Assembly: GCF_009828115.1 (NCBI RefSeq)
Contig: NZ_WTYL01000002.1
Coordinates: forward strand, 868,001 to 932,000
Reading direction: 5' to 3'
DNA length: 64,000 nucleotides
From: Allopontixanthobacter sediminis
Lineage (GTDB): Bacteria; Pseudomonadota; Alphaproteobacteria; Sphingomonadales; Sphingomonadaceae
The notes beneath the pieces are model-generated. The model worked only from the letters and a program-made list of their open reading frames with translations, did no database searches and was not told the DNA's origin. Positions 18,268 to 26,106 of this stretch are shown here, piece by piece. The translations under genes were made by a program, and so were the position numbers. Position 1 is the first letter of the stretch. Every line of letters starts with the position of its first letter.

Positions 18268-19296
18268 TCAGCCGCCGTTATACGCCGCGTTGGCCCAGTT
18301 TTGCGGAGCGGACTTGGCATAACCTTCATACAGGGCACGGGCGATTTCGGCGATGCGCGCCTCGCGGGCACCGCGCGATCCCTGGCCGGTCACATAGATC
18401 GCCACGGCAATCGCCCGGCCATCCGGCGCTTCGATAATCCCGATGTCGCTGGAAGTGTTGTTGAGCGACCCTGTCTTGTGCGCCACCTGTGCATTTGACG
18501 GCAGCAGGGCGGGAATCCGCCGGGTGCCCGTGCGGCAGCGTTCCATCGCGCCAAGAATGACACGGCGGCTGGAATCGGACAAGAACTTGCCCTGATACAG
18601 GCCCGCTAGCAGGTCGATCATGGCTTGCGGGGACGCGCTGTCACGTTCGTCGATATGTGCCGCCGGATCGAATTCGCCATCGTCGCGCACCAGGGTAGCG
18701 ATATCCCGGTCCAGCTGGAACTCACGGATCCCGGCGCGGCGCGTCCAGTCGTTTACCGCCTTGGGGCCGCCGATCACGGCAAGCAGCGCATCCGTGGCCG
18801 GATTACTGCTGCGGGTGATCATCAATTCAACCAGTTCTGACGCCGGTAGATGGGCACCGCGTTTGACCGGAGCGACCCGGCTGGAATACTTTGCCGAACG
18901 GACGGGGACGAGCAGCGGAAATTCGCTGGACAACGACCAGCGGCCTTGCTCGACACCCTCCATGAAGGTTGCGGCTATCGCAATCTTGCTGGTGCTGGCC
19001 ATCGGGAAGCGCTGGTCCCCAAGGATCGAGACCTGCGCGCCGGTTGCGAGGTCAATCGCGGCCACACCAATGCGACCCTTCTCGCCGTTGGCGAGGAGAG
19101 CGATCTTCCGCTCCAGCTGGTTGTCGTAAACCGCCGCGAAGTCCTGCGGCGCCCGCGCCTTGGTGCCGAAGGTGCTGTCGAAAGCTGCCTCGAAATTCAC
19201 CCCTTGCGCATTTGCGGCGCCCACCGGCACGAGGGTCGCTCCCAAGAGAGCGACCGCAGCGCCGACGGATTTGAATAGTCCGGGTCGTAAGATCAT
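18268..19296 (-). CDS. Class A beta-lactamase-fold serine hydrolase
   Basis: 342-aa exported protein. The signal peptide ends at ANAQ (near residue 31). The SxxK motif is Ser101-Thr-Ser-Lys104 (FPMASTSKIAIAA) and KTG is in VAHKTGSLNNTSSDIG. The SDN motif is SSN (ITRSSNPATDALL). Counting back from the conserved ERD, the general-base position (Ambler 166) reads Asp and position 170 reads Asp, not Glu and Asn. It belongs to the beta-lactamase2 fold but may hydrolyse beta-lactams poorly or have another periplasmic substrate. No LysR-type ampR is adjacent. Confidence 0.85.
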   Translation of the reverse strand: MILRPGLFKSVGAAVALLGATLVPVGAANAQGVNFEAAFDSTFGTKARAPQDFAAVYDNQLERKIALLANGEKGRIGVAAIDLATGAQVSILGDQRFPMASTSKIAIAATFMEGVEQGRWSLSSEFPLLVPVRSAKYSSRVAPVKRGAHLPASELVELMITRSSNPATDALLAVIGGPKAVNDWTRRAGIREFQLDRDIATLVRDDGEFDPAAHIDERDSASPQAMIDLLAGLYQGKFLSDSSRRVILGAMERCRTGTRRIPALLPSNAQVAHKTGSLNNTSSDIGIIEAPDGRAIAVAIYVTGQGSRGAREARIAEIARALYEGYAKSAPQNWANAAYNGG

Positions 19297-19404
19297 GCCC
19301 GTCGAATTACCCCCATCAAGGTTAGTATTCCATTAATGGCCGATAAAACTAAGGCGACAAGCAAAACCTGTTCAAATGTGTCCCATCCGCGACCAAATAT
19401 GTCG

Positions 19405-19812
19405 TCAGGCTGCGGAAATGGCCTTTTCGATTCTGTCCGTCGGCTCGCCAGCAAGAGTCTTGTCGATCTCTCCGACTAACCGGCTCTTCAGTTCCGTGTG
19501 ATAATGTCGGCGCATTTCGCCAAGGATTTTGGGGTCCGAGATGATCGCGATATGTTCGAAGTCGCCCGCGATCGCCATTTCGTTGAGGCGCTCTGCGGCC
19601 GCGGCGCCATGGGCCAGTTCGTTGAGGTCGGTGTTTCCGCTCTGCTGCCCGGCATCGTCCTGATGGCGGACACCGGCACTGAAATTGGTCGAGTCAAGGC
19701 TAGGCTTGCTGATCAGTTCCAACGACGGTTCGAACGGTTGACCCTTGTTTTGCATGAGGATGAAGTTTTCGCCGTCGACGATTGCGACGTAGGAATTGTG
19801 AGGCAGTTTCAT
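19405..19812 (-). CDS. Host attachment family protein
   Basis: 135-aa cytoplasmic-looking protein of the family annotated as required for attachment to host cells (Pfam Host_attach). The start MKLPHNSYVAIVDGENFILM and the C-terminal HIAIISDPKILGEMRRHYHTEL with IDKTLAGEPTDRIEKAI resemble the family. The ATG at 19812 has AGGAG nine bases upstream (CAGGAGACAAAACTT), so it is preferred over an in-frame upstream ATG without a ribosome site. The family name comes from a plant-associated bacterium; the real biochemical role is unclear, and the fold resembles release-factor-like or Rossmann domains. Confidence 0.8.
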   Translation of the reverse strand: MKLPHNSYVAIVDGENFILMQNKGQPFEPSLELISKPSLDSTNFSAGVRHQDDAGQQSGNTDLNELAHGAAAAERLNEMAIAGDFEHIAIISDPKILGEMRRHYHTELKSRLVGEIDKTLAGEPTDRIEKAISAA

Positions 19813-19892
19813 AAGTTTTGTCTCCTGTCGTTTATCCAACTCCCGAACACGATATTTGTTGCAGGCAATCGGCCTTGGATTAGGAAGCGGGC

Positions 19893-20759
19893 ATGAAAAG
19901 CAATTGGACCATCGGGATCATCGGAGGCTCAGGTCTCTACCAGATCGACACCCTTGAAGACGCGCAGTGGATCCGGGTGGATACGCCGTGGGGCGATGCA
20001 TCCGATGAAATCCTGTGCGGCCGTATTGGATCGGTCCAGCTGCGTTTCCTGCCGCGCCACGGGCGGGGCCACCGGATACCCCCGTCCGAGGTCAACACCC
20101 GGGCCAATATCGACGCGCTGAAGCGGGCGGGCTGCACCGACCTGCTCGCAATCTCGTCCGTCGGATCGCTTCGGGAAGACCTGCCGCCCGGGCAATTCGT
20201 GGTTGTCGACCAGTTCATCGACCGGACGAGGAACAGGCCGTCGAGTTTTTTCGGTACCGGCATGGTCGCCCACGTGTCGATGGCCCAGCCGGTGTGCGAG
20301 CGGTTGTCCAACTATGCGGGGAAGGCGGTCCGGAAGGCGGGCGGTTCCATGACCCGGGGCGGGACCTATCTGGCGATGGAAGGGCCGCAGTTCTCCAGCC
20401 GGGCTGAAAGCGACCTCTACCGCCAGTGGGGCGCCCATGTGATCGGAATGACCGCCATGCCCGAAGCCAAACTCGCCCGCGAGGCGGAGCTGCCCTATGC
20501 GCTCATCGGCATGGTGACCGATTACGATTGCTGGCGTGACGATGCCGCCTTTGTCGAGGTGAGCGAGGTCATCGCGCAGATGAACGCCAATGGCACGGTT
20601 GCCCGGGCGGCGGTGGAAGCGTTCGTTCGCGGATTGCCGGAAAAGCGCAGCCCGTCACCGCTCGACACCGTTCTCGATCACGCGCTGATCACCGCCCCGG
20701 ATGCACGCGATCCTGCGATGCTCGCGAAGCTGGATGCCGTGGCGAGAAGGGTGCTCTAG
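19893..20759 (+). CDS. mtnP: S-methyl-5'-thioadenosine phosphorylase
   Basis: Purine nucleoside phosphorylase family 2. It phosphorolyses 5'-modified 5'-deoxyadenosines, classically MTA, to adenine and a 5-substituted ribose-1-phosphate. Seen are the N-terminal phosphate loop IGIIGGSGLY, FLPRHGRGHRIPPSEVNTRANI, the base-binding segment GTYLAMEGPQFSSRAE with IGMTAMPEAKLAREAEL, and MVTDYDCW. The length (288 aa) is typical. No other methionine-salvage genes (mtnA, mtnB) are adjacent. It converges on the radical SAM gene of the putative arsenical cluster, 11 bases away, and could process a 5'-arsinoyl-5'-deoxyadenosine as well as MTA; that is inference. Confidence 0.94.
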   Translation: MKSNWTIGIIGGSGLYQIDTLEDAQWIRVDTPWGDASDEILCGRIGSVQLRFLPRHGRGHRIPPSEVNTRANIDALKRAGCTDLLAISSVGSLREDLPPGQFVVVDQFIDRTRNRPSSFFGTGMVAHVSMAQPVCERLSNYAGKAVRKAGGSMTRGGTYLAMEGPQFSSRAESDLYRQWGAHVIGMTAMPEAKLAREAELPYALIGMVTDYDCWRDDAAFVEVSEVIAQMNANGTVARAAVEAFVRGLPEKRSPSPLDTVLDHALITAPDARDPAMLAKLDAVARRVL

Positions 20760-20770
20760 AACGTAGCTGC

Positions 20771-21766
20771 TCACGCTGAACAGCTTGCCCCGCCAAGGAC
20801 GCAGAATCGTGCGCAGTGGGGGTGATTAAGGGCAACCTCGCCCGACGCTTCAGCCAGTGTTTCGCCCATATCGAACCCCGGATCGAATGGGATGAGAGTG
20901 CAGGCGGCGACGCGCGGACCCGGTTCGCCTTTGCGGTGCACCACCATACGGCTAGTCGCGCACATGATGTCCGCGGGAGATTTGCTCAGTATGTCCCAGC
21001 AATCGGTCGTGATCTCCGGGATATCGGCTGCCTCATCCATTTCGGGGAACAGGACCAGCCGCGCGGGATCGCCAGCGTCGATCGCGATACCTTCACTGGC
21101 AAACAGCGCCGCGTAACCCACGCGGGCAGCTTCCATGCCTTCGCCGGGCAGCAGGCGGCCGGCCACCGCGACGGAGAAATCGTGGTCTGACAGCCATTTC
21201 AGGCCAGCAAGCCCGGGTTCCCAGCTGCGCGGGCCGCGTTCGGCTTCATGCGCAGCCTGGGTGTGATGGTCGAGACTGACGCGGATCGTCAACCGGCGGC
21301 CATGCTCCTCTAGCAAGGCCAGCAAGCGGGCTTCATGGCGGCGCATCGGCTTCATTGCGTTGCTGAGCACCAACGCATCAAAGCCGCGATCCAAGGTGTC
21401 TTCGAGCATCGCCAGGAACTGCGGGTTCATGAACGGTTCGCCGCCGGTAAAGCCGATTTCACTGGTCGGCAGGGCCGAATTTTCGAGCTCATCCAGATAG
21501 CCCGCTACGCTGTCGGCTGAGATATATACCAGCGCATCGTTCGTCGGGCTGCTCTCGATGTAGCAAGTGGCGCAGGCGAGGTTGCACAGGGTACCGGTGT
21601 TGAACCAGAGAGTCTCAAGCCGGGCCATCGGCACCGTTCCGCGCGCTTCGCCCTTGGCAGTCCAGCGCGGATCGGCGAACTTTTCGCGCGGTAACGCGGC
21701 TGCCTCGACCCGAAAGGGTGAGGGGCCGGAAGGCGCGTTGCGGGAATTGGTGCGCGCGCCGCTCAA
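20771..21766 (-). CDS. Radical SAM protein with SPASM-like C-terminal cysteines
   Basis: 331 aa. The radical SAM cluster motif is Cys61-X3-Cys65-X2-Cys68 (TGTLCNLACATCYIESSP), followed by the SAM-binding GGEP (EIGFTGGEPFMNP). The C-terminus has six further cysteines (DCW, MCATS, ACTL and HCARFCVLGGASC), suggesting an auxiliary iron-sulfur cluster. An N-terminal extension FRVEAAALPREKFADPRWTA precedes the barrel. I set the start at a TTG whose last two bases overlap the TGA of the upstream oxidoreductase (TTGA), keeping this extension. The cluster context (ArsM, TIGR04282/04283 glycosyltransferases) suggests a step in organoarsenical biosynthesis, but it lacks the architecture of described ArsS. 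The exact reaction is unknown. Confidence 0.82.
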   Translation of the reverse strand: MSGARTNSRNAPSGPSPFRVEAAALPREKFADPRWTAKGEARGTVPMARLETLWFNTGTLCNLACATCYIESSPTNDALVYISADSVAGYLDELENSALPTSEIGFTGGEPFMNPQFLAMLEDTLDRGFDALVLSNAMKPMRRHEARLLALLEEHGRRLTIRVSLDHHTQAAHEAERGPRSWEPGLAGLKWLSDHDFSVAVAGRLLPGEGMEAARVGYAALFASEGIAIDAGDPARLVLFPEMDEAADIPEITTDCWDILSKSPADIMCATSRMVVHRKGEPGPRVAACTLIPFDPGFDMGETLAEASGEVALNHPHCARFCVLGGASCSA

Positions 21767-23181
21767 TTCATGGCCCTGCGCAGTTTGGCGACCACCGCGA
21801 CATATTTCTTCGGCAATGATCCGAACACGGTCGGCTCCCATGCGGCAAAAGCTGCGGCCTTGGCGATTTCGCTGCGAGTGGGGTAGGAGATTATCGCGCT
21901 GCCCATGTCGAAAGTCCCACTCTTGCCGGTGATGCTCTGGCTCCACGGCAGCAACAATTCGCCCGCATTTTTGCCTACGATGGTGACGCCAAGGACCTTC
22001 TTGCCTTTGAGGACGAGCTTCAGGAAGCCGTCCGTCGCATCCTCCGCAATCGCGCGTTCGTTGTGGTCGAAGCCTTCCTTTACCACGGTTACCTTGTCGC
22101 CGAATTCCTTGCGGGCGTCCGCTTCGGTCATGCCGACCTGCGCCACTTCCGGGTCGGTATAGGTGCACCACGGCAGCGCTTTCCAATTTACCTTGGTGGG
22201 CAGGCCGGTCGTTATCTCGAGCGCGACATTGGAACCTTCATGGCCCGACAAATGGGTCAGCCGCGGTCCGTCGCGGCAGTCGCCGATGGCGTAAATCGAC
22301 TTCACCGAAGTGCGGCGGCGCGCATCGACGATAATGCCGTTATCGCCCGTCTCGATGCCTACATCCTCAAGCCCCAGGCCGGAGATATTGGCTGTCCGCC
22401 CGGCGGCGATCAGCAGATGCGTCCCGGAGATTGCCGGACCATCCGACACCTGCAGCGTAATCGCGCCGAAGGACCCGCTGACACTTTGGGCTTTCCCAAA
22501 TACGAACGCGGTGCTCTCGGCTTCCAACCGGGCCTGGACTACGGCGACCGCCTCGGGATCGTCGCGGCCCATCAACCGGCCCGGATTGATCACCGTAACC
22601 TGGCTGCCGAGCCGCCGGAAGCTCTGGGCCATCTCCATCCCGATTACGCCCCCGCCCACAATCACCAGATGGCCAGGAAGTTCGCGTAGCTCGAACAAAT
22701 TTTCGTTGGTCAGATAGGGTACGTTATCGAGGCCGCTGATCGGAGGAATGGTCGGCCTGGAACCCGTAGCGATCACGATGCGCGGCGCGGTCAGGGTGCG
22801 GCCGCCCACCGCGACCGAATGTCGCCCTGTGATGCGCGCCCGCTCGCGGATCACTTCGCAGCCCATTTCCTCGAACCGTTCCTGCGAATCGTGCGGTTCG
22901 ATATGCGCGATTGCATCGTGGATGTGCTTGTGGACACCGGCCCATGCAACCTGCGGCGGCGCGAGGGTGACGCCCATCCATTCCCCGCGGCGGGCTTCCT
23001 GGGCGCGCTTGGCGGCGGTGATGAGCGCTTTCGAAGGGACGCAGCCGTTGTTGAGGCATTCGCCGCCCATCTTGTGCGCCTCGATCAGGGCAACCTTCAA
23101 GCCGAACAGGGCGCATCCCCCGGCCGCGGTCAAACCGGCAGCACCGCCGCCGATCACGATTGCGTCGTGGGTAAATTTCAT
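21763..23181 (-). CDS. FAD-dependent pyridine nucleotide-disulfide oxidoreductase
   Basis: 472 aa, resembling dihydrolipoamide dehydrogenase and mercuric reductase. The FAD-binding motif IVIGGGAAGLTAA is N-terminal and the redox disulfide is Cys42-X4-Cys47 (GGECLNNGCVPSK). NAD(P) binding is in LVIVGGGVIGMEMAQSF, and the second FAD motif is SIYAIGDCRDGPRLTHLSGHEG. The C-terminal catalytic His-Glu of LPD (HxHPTxxE) is replaced by SYPTRSE, with Tyr for His. It lacks the paired C-terminal cysteines of MerA. The ATG at 23181 is the start; a longer open frame upstream is antisense to arsM and not real. It may reduce an arsenic intermediate or a thiol partner; inference from context. Confidence 0.88.
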   Translation of the reverse strand: MKFTHDAIVIGGGAAGLTAAGGCALFGLKVALIEAHKMGGECLNNGCVPSKALITAAKRAQEARRGEWMGVTLAPPQVAWAGVHKHIHDAIAHIEPHDSQERFEEMGCEVIRERARITGRHSVAVGGRTLTAPRIVIATGSRPTIPPISGLDNVPYLTNENLFELRELPGHLVIVGGGVIGMEMAQSFRRLGSQVTVINPGRLMGRDDPEAVAVVQARLEAESTAFVFGKAQSVSGSFGAITLQVSDGPAISGTHLLIAAGRTANISGLGLEDVGIETGDNGIIVDARRRTSVKSIYAIGDCRDGPRLTHLSGHEGSNVALEITTGLPTKVNWKALPWCTYTDPEVAQVGMTEADARKEFGDKVTVVKEGFDHNERAIAEDATDGFLKLVLKGKKVLGVTIVGKNAGELLLPWSQSITGKSGTFDMGSAIISYPTRSEIAKAAAFAAWEPTVFGSLPKKYVAVVAKLRRAMN

Positions 23182-23310
23182 GCCTGATCCCGAAGTTGGT
23201 GGTGAAGTGTAACGAAAAGGTGCTGCACAGCGAATGCGTTTATGCCAAGCCCTTGGCAGATTTTTGGCGCGCTCGCCTCCACCTTTCGCATTCCAGGGAC
23301 CGGAAGTTAC

Positions 23311-24366
23311 ATGAATATCGAAAACAGCCGTGATTATTACGGCAAGGTGCTCGAAGGCTCGGAGGACCTCAAGACCGACGCGTGCTGCACCGCCGAAGCA
23401 CCGCCGCCGCCGATCATGACCGCGATGATGAATGTTCACCCCGAAGTTCGCGCACGTTATTACGGCTGCGGCCTGGTGGTCCCGCAGGCGGTCGAAGGCG
23501 CGCATATCCTCGATCTGGGATCGGGAAGCGGGCAGGATGCCTATATTCTGAGCCAGCTGGTCGGCGAAACCGGTTCGGTTACCGGGGTGGACACCACTCC
23601 GGAGCAACTCGCGGTGGCGAACCAGCATCTCGAATGGCACCGCGAGAAATTCGGTTACGCCAGATCGAACGTGACCTTTGTGGAAGGCGACATCGAACAT
23701 CTCGACGCGCTGGGCCTGCCCGAGGGGCACTACGATGTCATCGTATCGAACTGCGTGATCAATCTGGTGGCAGACAAGGCCGCCGTATTCTCCGCGGCGC
23801 ACCGTCTGCTCAAGACCGGAGGGGAGCTGTATTTCTCCGATGTCTACGCCGACCGCCGGGTCCCCGCCGAATTGCTGGACGATCCCGTGCTGCACGGCGA
23901 ATGCCTGTCGGGCGCGCTGTACTGGGGCGATTTCCACGCGCTCGCGAAGGCGGCAGGGTTCGCCGATCCGCGCCTGGTTACCAGCCGGCCGCTGGCGATC
24001 GGCGATGCGACGATCGCGGAAAAGCTGGGCGGAATCACCTTCAATTCCGCCACCTACCGGCTGTTCAAGCTGGACGGACTGGAACCGGAATGCGAGGATT
24101 ACGGGCAGGCAGTCCGGTACAAGGGCACGGTTGCCGGTTCGGAGCGGGCGTTCGAACTCGACGGTCACCACAGCATCGAAGCGGGGCGGAGGTTCCCGAT
24201 CTGCGGCAACAGCTGGAAGATGCTGGCCGACACCCGCTTTGCTCCGCATTTCGAATTCTTCGGTGATTTTTCGAAGCATTACGGCGTGTTTCCCGGCTGC
24301 GGCAGCGACAGCCCCTTCGCCAGCATCACCATCGGTCCCGCCGACGCATCGACAAGCTGTTGCTGA
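23311..24366 (+). CDS. arsM: ArsM-type arsenite methyltransferase
   Basis: 351-aa SAM-dependent methyltransferase. SAM binding is in ILDLGSGSGQDAYILSQL and the acidic loop GVDTT. The four cysteines that bind trivalent arsenic in eukaryotic and bacterial ArsM are all present: Cys25 (TDACCTAE), Cys53 (YYGCG), Cys148 (VSNCVINL) and Cys198 (HGECLSGAL). Their spacings of 28 and 50 residues for the first and last pairs match those of the algal CmArsM. The tail ends in Cys-Cys. The ATG at 23311 starts the family homology; upstream codons are not conserved. It divergently faces the oxidoreductase (130 bases between) and overlaps the SDR gene by 7 bases. It should methylate As(III) in the cytoplasm. 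Confidence 0.92.
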   Translation: MNIENSRDYYGKVLEGSEDLKTDACCTAEAPPPPIMTAMMNVHPEVRARYYGCGLVVPQAVEGAHILDLGSGSGQDAYILSQLVGETGSVTGVDTTPEQLAVANQHLEWHREKFGYARSNVTFVEGDIEHLDALGLPEGHYDVIVSNCVINLVADKAAVFSAAHRLLKTGGELYFSDVYADRRVPAELLDDPVLHGECLSGALYWGDFHALAKAAGFADPRLVTSRPLAIGDATIAEKLGGITFNSATYRLFKLDGLEPECEDYGQAVRYKGTVAGSERAFELDGHHSIEAGRRFPICGNSWKMLADTRFAPHFEFFGDFSKHYGVFPGCGSDSPFASITIGPADASTSCC

Positions 24367-25415
24367 ACATCCTGCTGACCGGCGCCGCGGGATTGATCGG
24401 CGGGGAGCTAGCCGCGCGGTTGGTTGCGGCAGGCCACCGCGTCACGGCCATGGTGCACCGGACGCGAGAAATTCGCGCCAACGACGGCAGCTTGGTCACA
24501 CCACATGAAGTGATAACCGGCGATGTCTCCTTGCCGCTGTTCGGATGGGGCAAGGGCCAGTTCGATCGGCTTACCAAGACGTGCGACCTGCTGGTCCACT
24601 GCGCCGCCACCGTCCGCTTCGACCTCGGGGAGGAGGAATATTCCCGGGTGAACATCGGCGGAGCGGCCAATGCAGCGGAATTCGCCCGCGCCGGGAACAT
24701 GCCCCTGCTGCATGTCAGCACCGCCTATGTCTGCGGCACCAGGGATGGGCCAATTCTGGAAAAAGAACCGCTGCCGGATGCGGGCTTCGCGAATGGCTAT
24801 GAAAAATCCAAGGCGGCGGCCGAACGGCTGATCCGCGCAAGCGGGGCCCGCTTCGCCATCGCGCGTCCGAGCATAGTCGTGGGGGACAGTATCAGCGGGG
24901 TCATTCGGCAGTTCGATACCACCTATGCAGCGTTTAAGCTGATCGCCGAGGGCCATGTCCGCCATATGCCGGCACGCGAGGGGGCGACGCTGGATTTCGT
25001 GCCGGTGGATCATGTCGCAGGTTCGCTAGCCAACATTGCCGGCAAGATGAACAAGGCGGATGGCGGCACCTTTCACCTTGTTTCCGGCCAGCCGATCCCG
25101 GTGACCGAATTCACGGCTGCGATTGCCGCGTTCCCGCAGTTTCACCGACCGGAACTGGTCTCGTCGGATCTGTTCGACCCCACCAGCCTGCCGCCGCTGG
25201 AACGCCGCCTCTACCGCCGGGTGGCGGGCCTTTATGCGAGCTATTTCCAGCGCGACCCGCATTTTGATGACCGCCAAGCGCAGGCGCTCACAGGCCGGAC
25301 GTGTCCGCCAACCGGTGCGGAATACCTGCACCGTCTTATCACGCACTGCATCGACGTGGGTTTCCTGACCGGCGAACCAGTCAGCGAATATGCGGGTAAT
25401 GCCGTTCGAGCCTAG
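24360..25415 (+). CDS. Extended SDR / NAD-dependent epimerase-like protein
   Basis: 351-aa Rossmann protein. The cofactor loop is Gly8-X2-Gly11-X2-Gly14 (LLTGAAGLIGGELA), followed by LLVHCAATVRFD and LLHVSTAYVCGT. The catalytic pair is in NGYEKSKAAAE (YxxxK), and ARPSIVVGDS is typical of extended SDRs and of the male-sterility (acyl-CoA reductase) branch. The start is a TTG at 24360 overlapping the arsM stop by 7 bases, so the two are translationally coupled. It could reduce or epimerise a sugar or acyl intermediate of the arsenical; the substrate is unknown. The 3' end overlaps the convergent glycosyltransferase gene by 35 bases. Confidence 0.85.
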   Translation: MLNILLTGAAGLIGGELAARLVAAGHRVTAMVHRTREIRANDGSLVTPHEVITGDVSLPLFGWGKGQFDRLTKTCDLLVHCAATVRFDLGEEEYSRVNIGGAANAAEFARAGNMPLLHVSTAYVCGTRDGPILEKEPLPDAGFANGYEKSKAAAERLIRASGARFAIARPSIVVGDSISGVIRQFDTTYAAFKLIAEGHVRHMPAREGATLDFVPVDHVAGSLANIAGKMNKADGGTFHLVSGQPIPVTEFTAAIAAFPQFHRPELVSSDLFDPTSLPPLERRLYRRVAGLYASYFQRDPHFDDRQAQALTGRTCPPTGAEYLHRLITHCIDVGFLTGEPVSEYAGNAVRA

Positions 25416-26106
25416 CGCGCGCGCCAAATGCCCACATGATCCCGACCTTGAAGTAGATCCAGTTGGCCTTCAGCGGTCCCCAAGCGGCGATCCGCCGGTC
25501 CGAAGTCTCGATCCAGCGCGGGACCAGCCGGATCTTGCCGAGGCGCGCCAGCTTGATGCACAAATCCGCTTCCTCCATTACCGGCGTGCCCGGATCGCAT
25601 CCGCCCACCGCGAGATACTGGCTGCGGCGGAAGAACATCGCATGGTCGCCGAACAGTAGCCGCACTCCCTGGAAGAACAGATGCGGCCGGGTAATCAGCG
25701 GTGCGTACCAGGTCTTGATCCAGTTGTGGAACGTGGTGAACCATCGGATCTTGTCGGGCCCGCGGATTAGCGGCGTGAAACCTGCCAGAGCTAAATCCCG
25801 ATCGGCGAGCTGTGTCTGGATCACCGCGATCATGTCGTGCGGGGGCACCGTATCGGCATGGAGAACGCAGACCATTTCGGTCCTCGCCGCGGCCACGCCG
25901 GCGTTGATCTGGATGGCGCGGCCCCGCGAGGTGGTGATCACGCGCCAGCCGCTGGATTTGAGCAGTGCCGGGCTCGCATCGCTGCTTCCGCCGTCGACGG
26001 CGATCACTTCCGCTGGCTGCGGGTCCAGCGCCGCGATTACGACGAACAGCGCTGGCAGCGCGCGTTCCTCGTCCAGTACCGGGATGACCAGGGTAACACC
26101 GCTCAC
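25381..26106 (-). CDS. TIGR04283-type family 2 glycosyltransferase
   Basis: About 241 aa, GT2 fold: SGVTLVIPVLDEERALP, the nucleotide-binding VIAVDGGSSDAS, a DxD-like site in VCVLHADTVPP, and the late ED/EE motif VMEEADLCIKLARLG. The C-terminal hydrophobic stretch NWIYFKVGIMWAF may touch the membrane. This family is known as rSAM/selenodomain-associated transferase 2 and accompanies arsenosugar genes. I prefer the GTG at 26106, which overlaps the stop of the next gene as GTGA; another GTG at 26124 adds six residues. It is probably co-translated with the TIGR04282 gene. Confidence 0.86.
   Translation of the reverse strand: MSGVTLVIPVLDEERALPALFVVIAALDPQPAEVIAVDGGSSDASPALLKSSGWRVITTSRGRAIQINAGVAAARTEMVCVLHADTVPPHDMIAVIQTQLADRDLALAGFTPLIRGPDKIRWFTTFHNWIKTWYAPLITRPHLFFQGVRLLFGDHAMFFRRSQYLAVGGCDPGTPVMEEADLCIKLARLGKIRLVPRWIETSDRRIAAWGPLKANWIYFKVGIMWAFGARARLERHYPHIR

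Noticed and set aside
23182-24279. N-terminal extension of the oxidoreductase frame (to 838 aa)
   Set aside because: It runs antisense across arsM and has no family match; the FAD motif starts right after the ATG at 23181.
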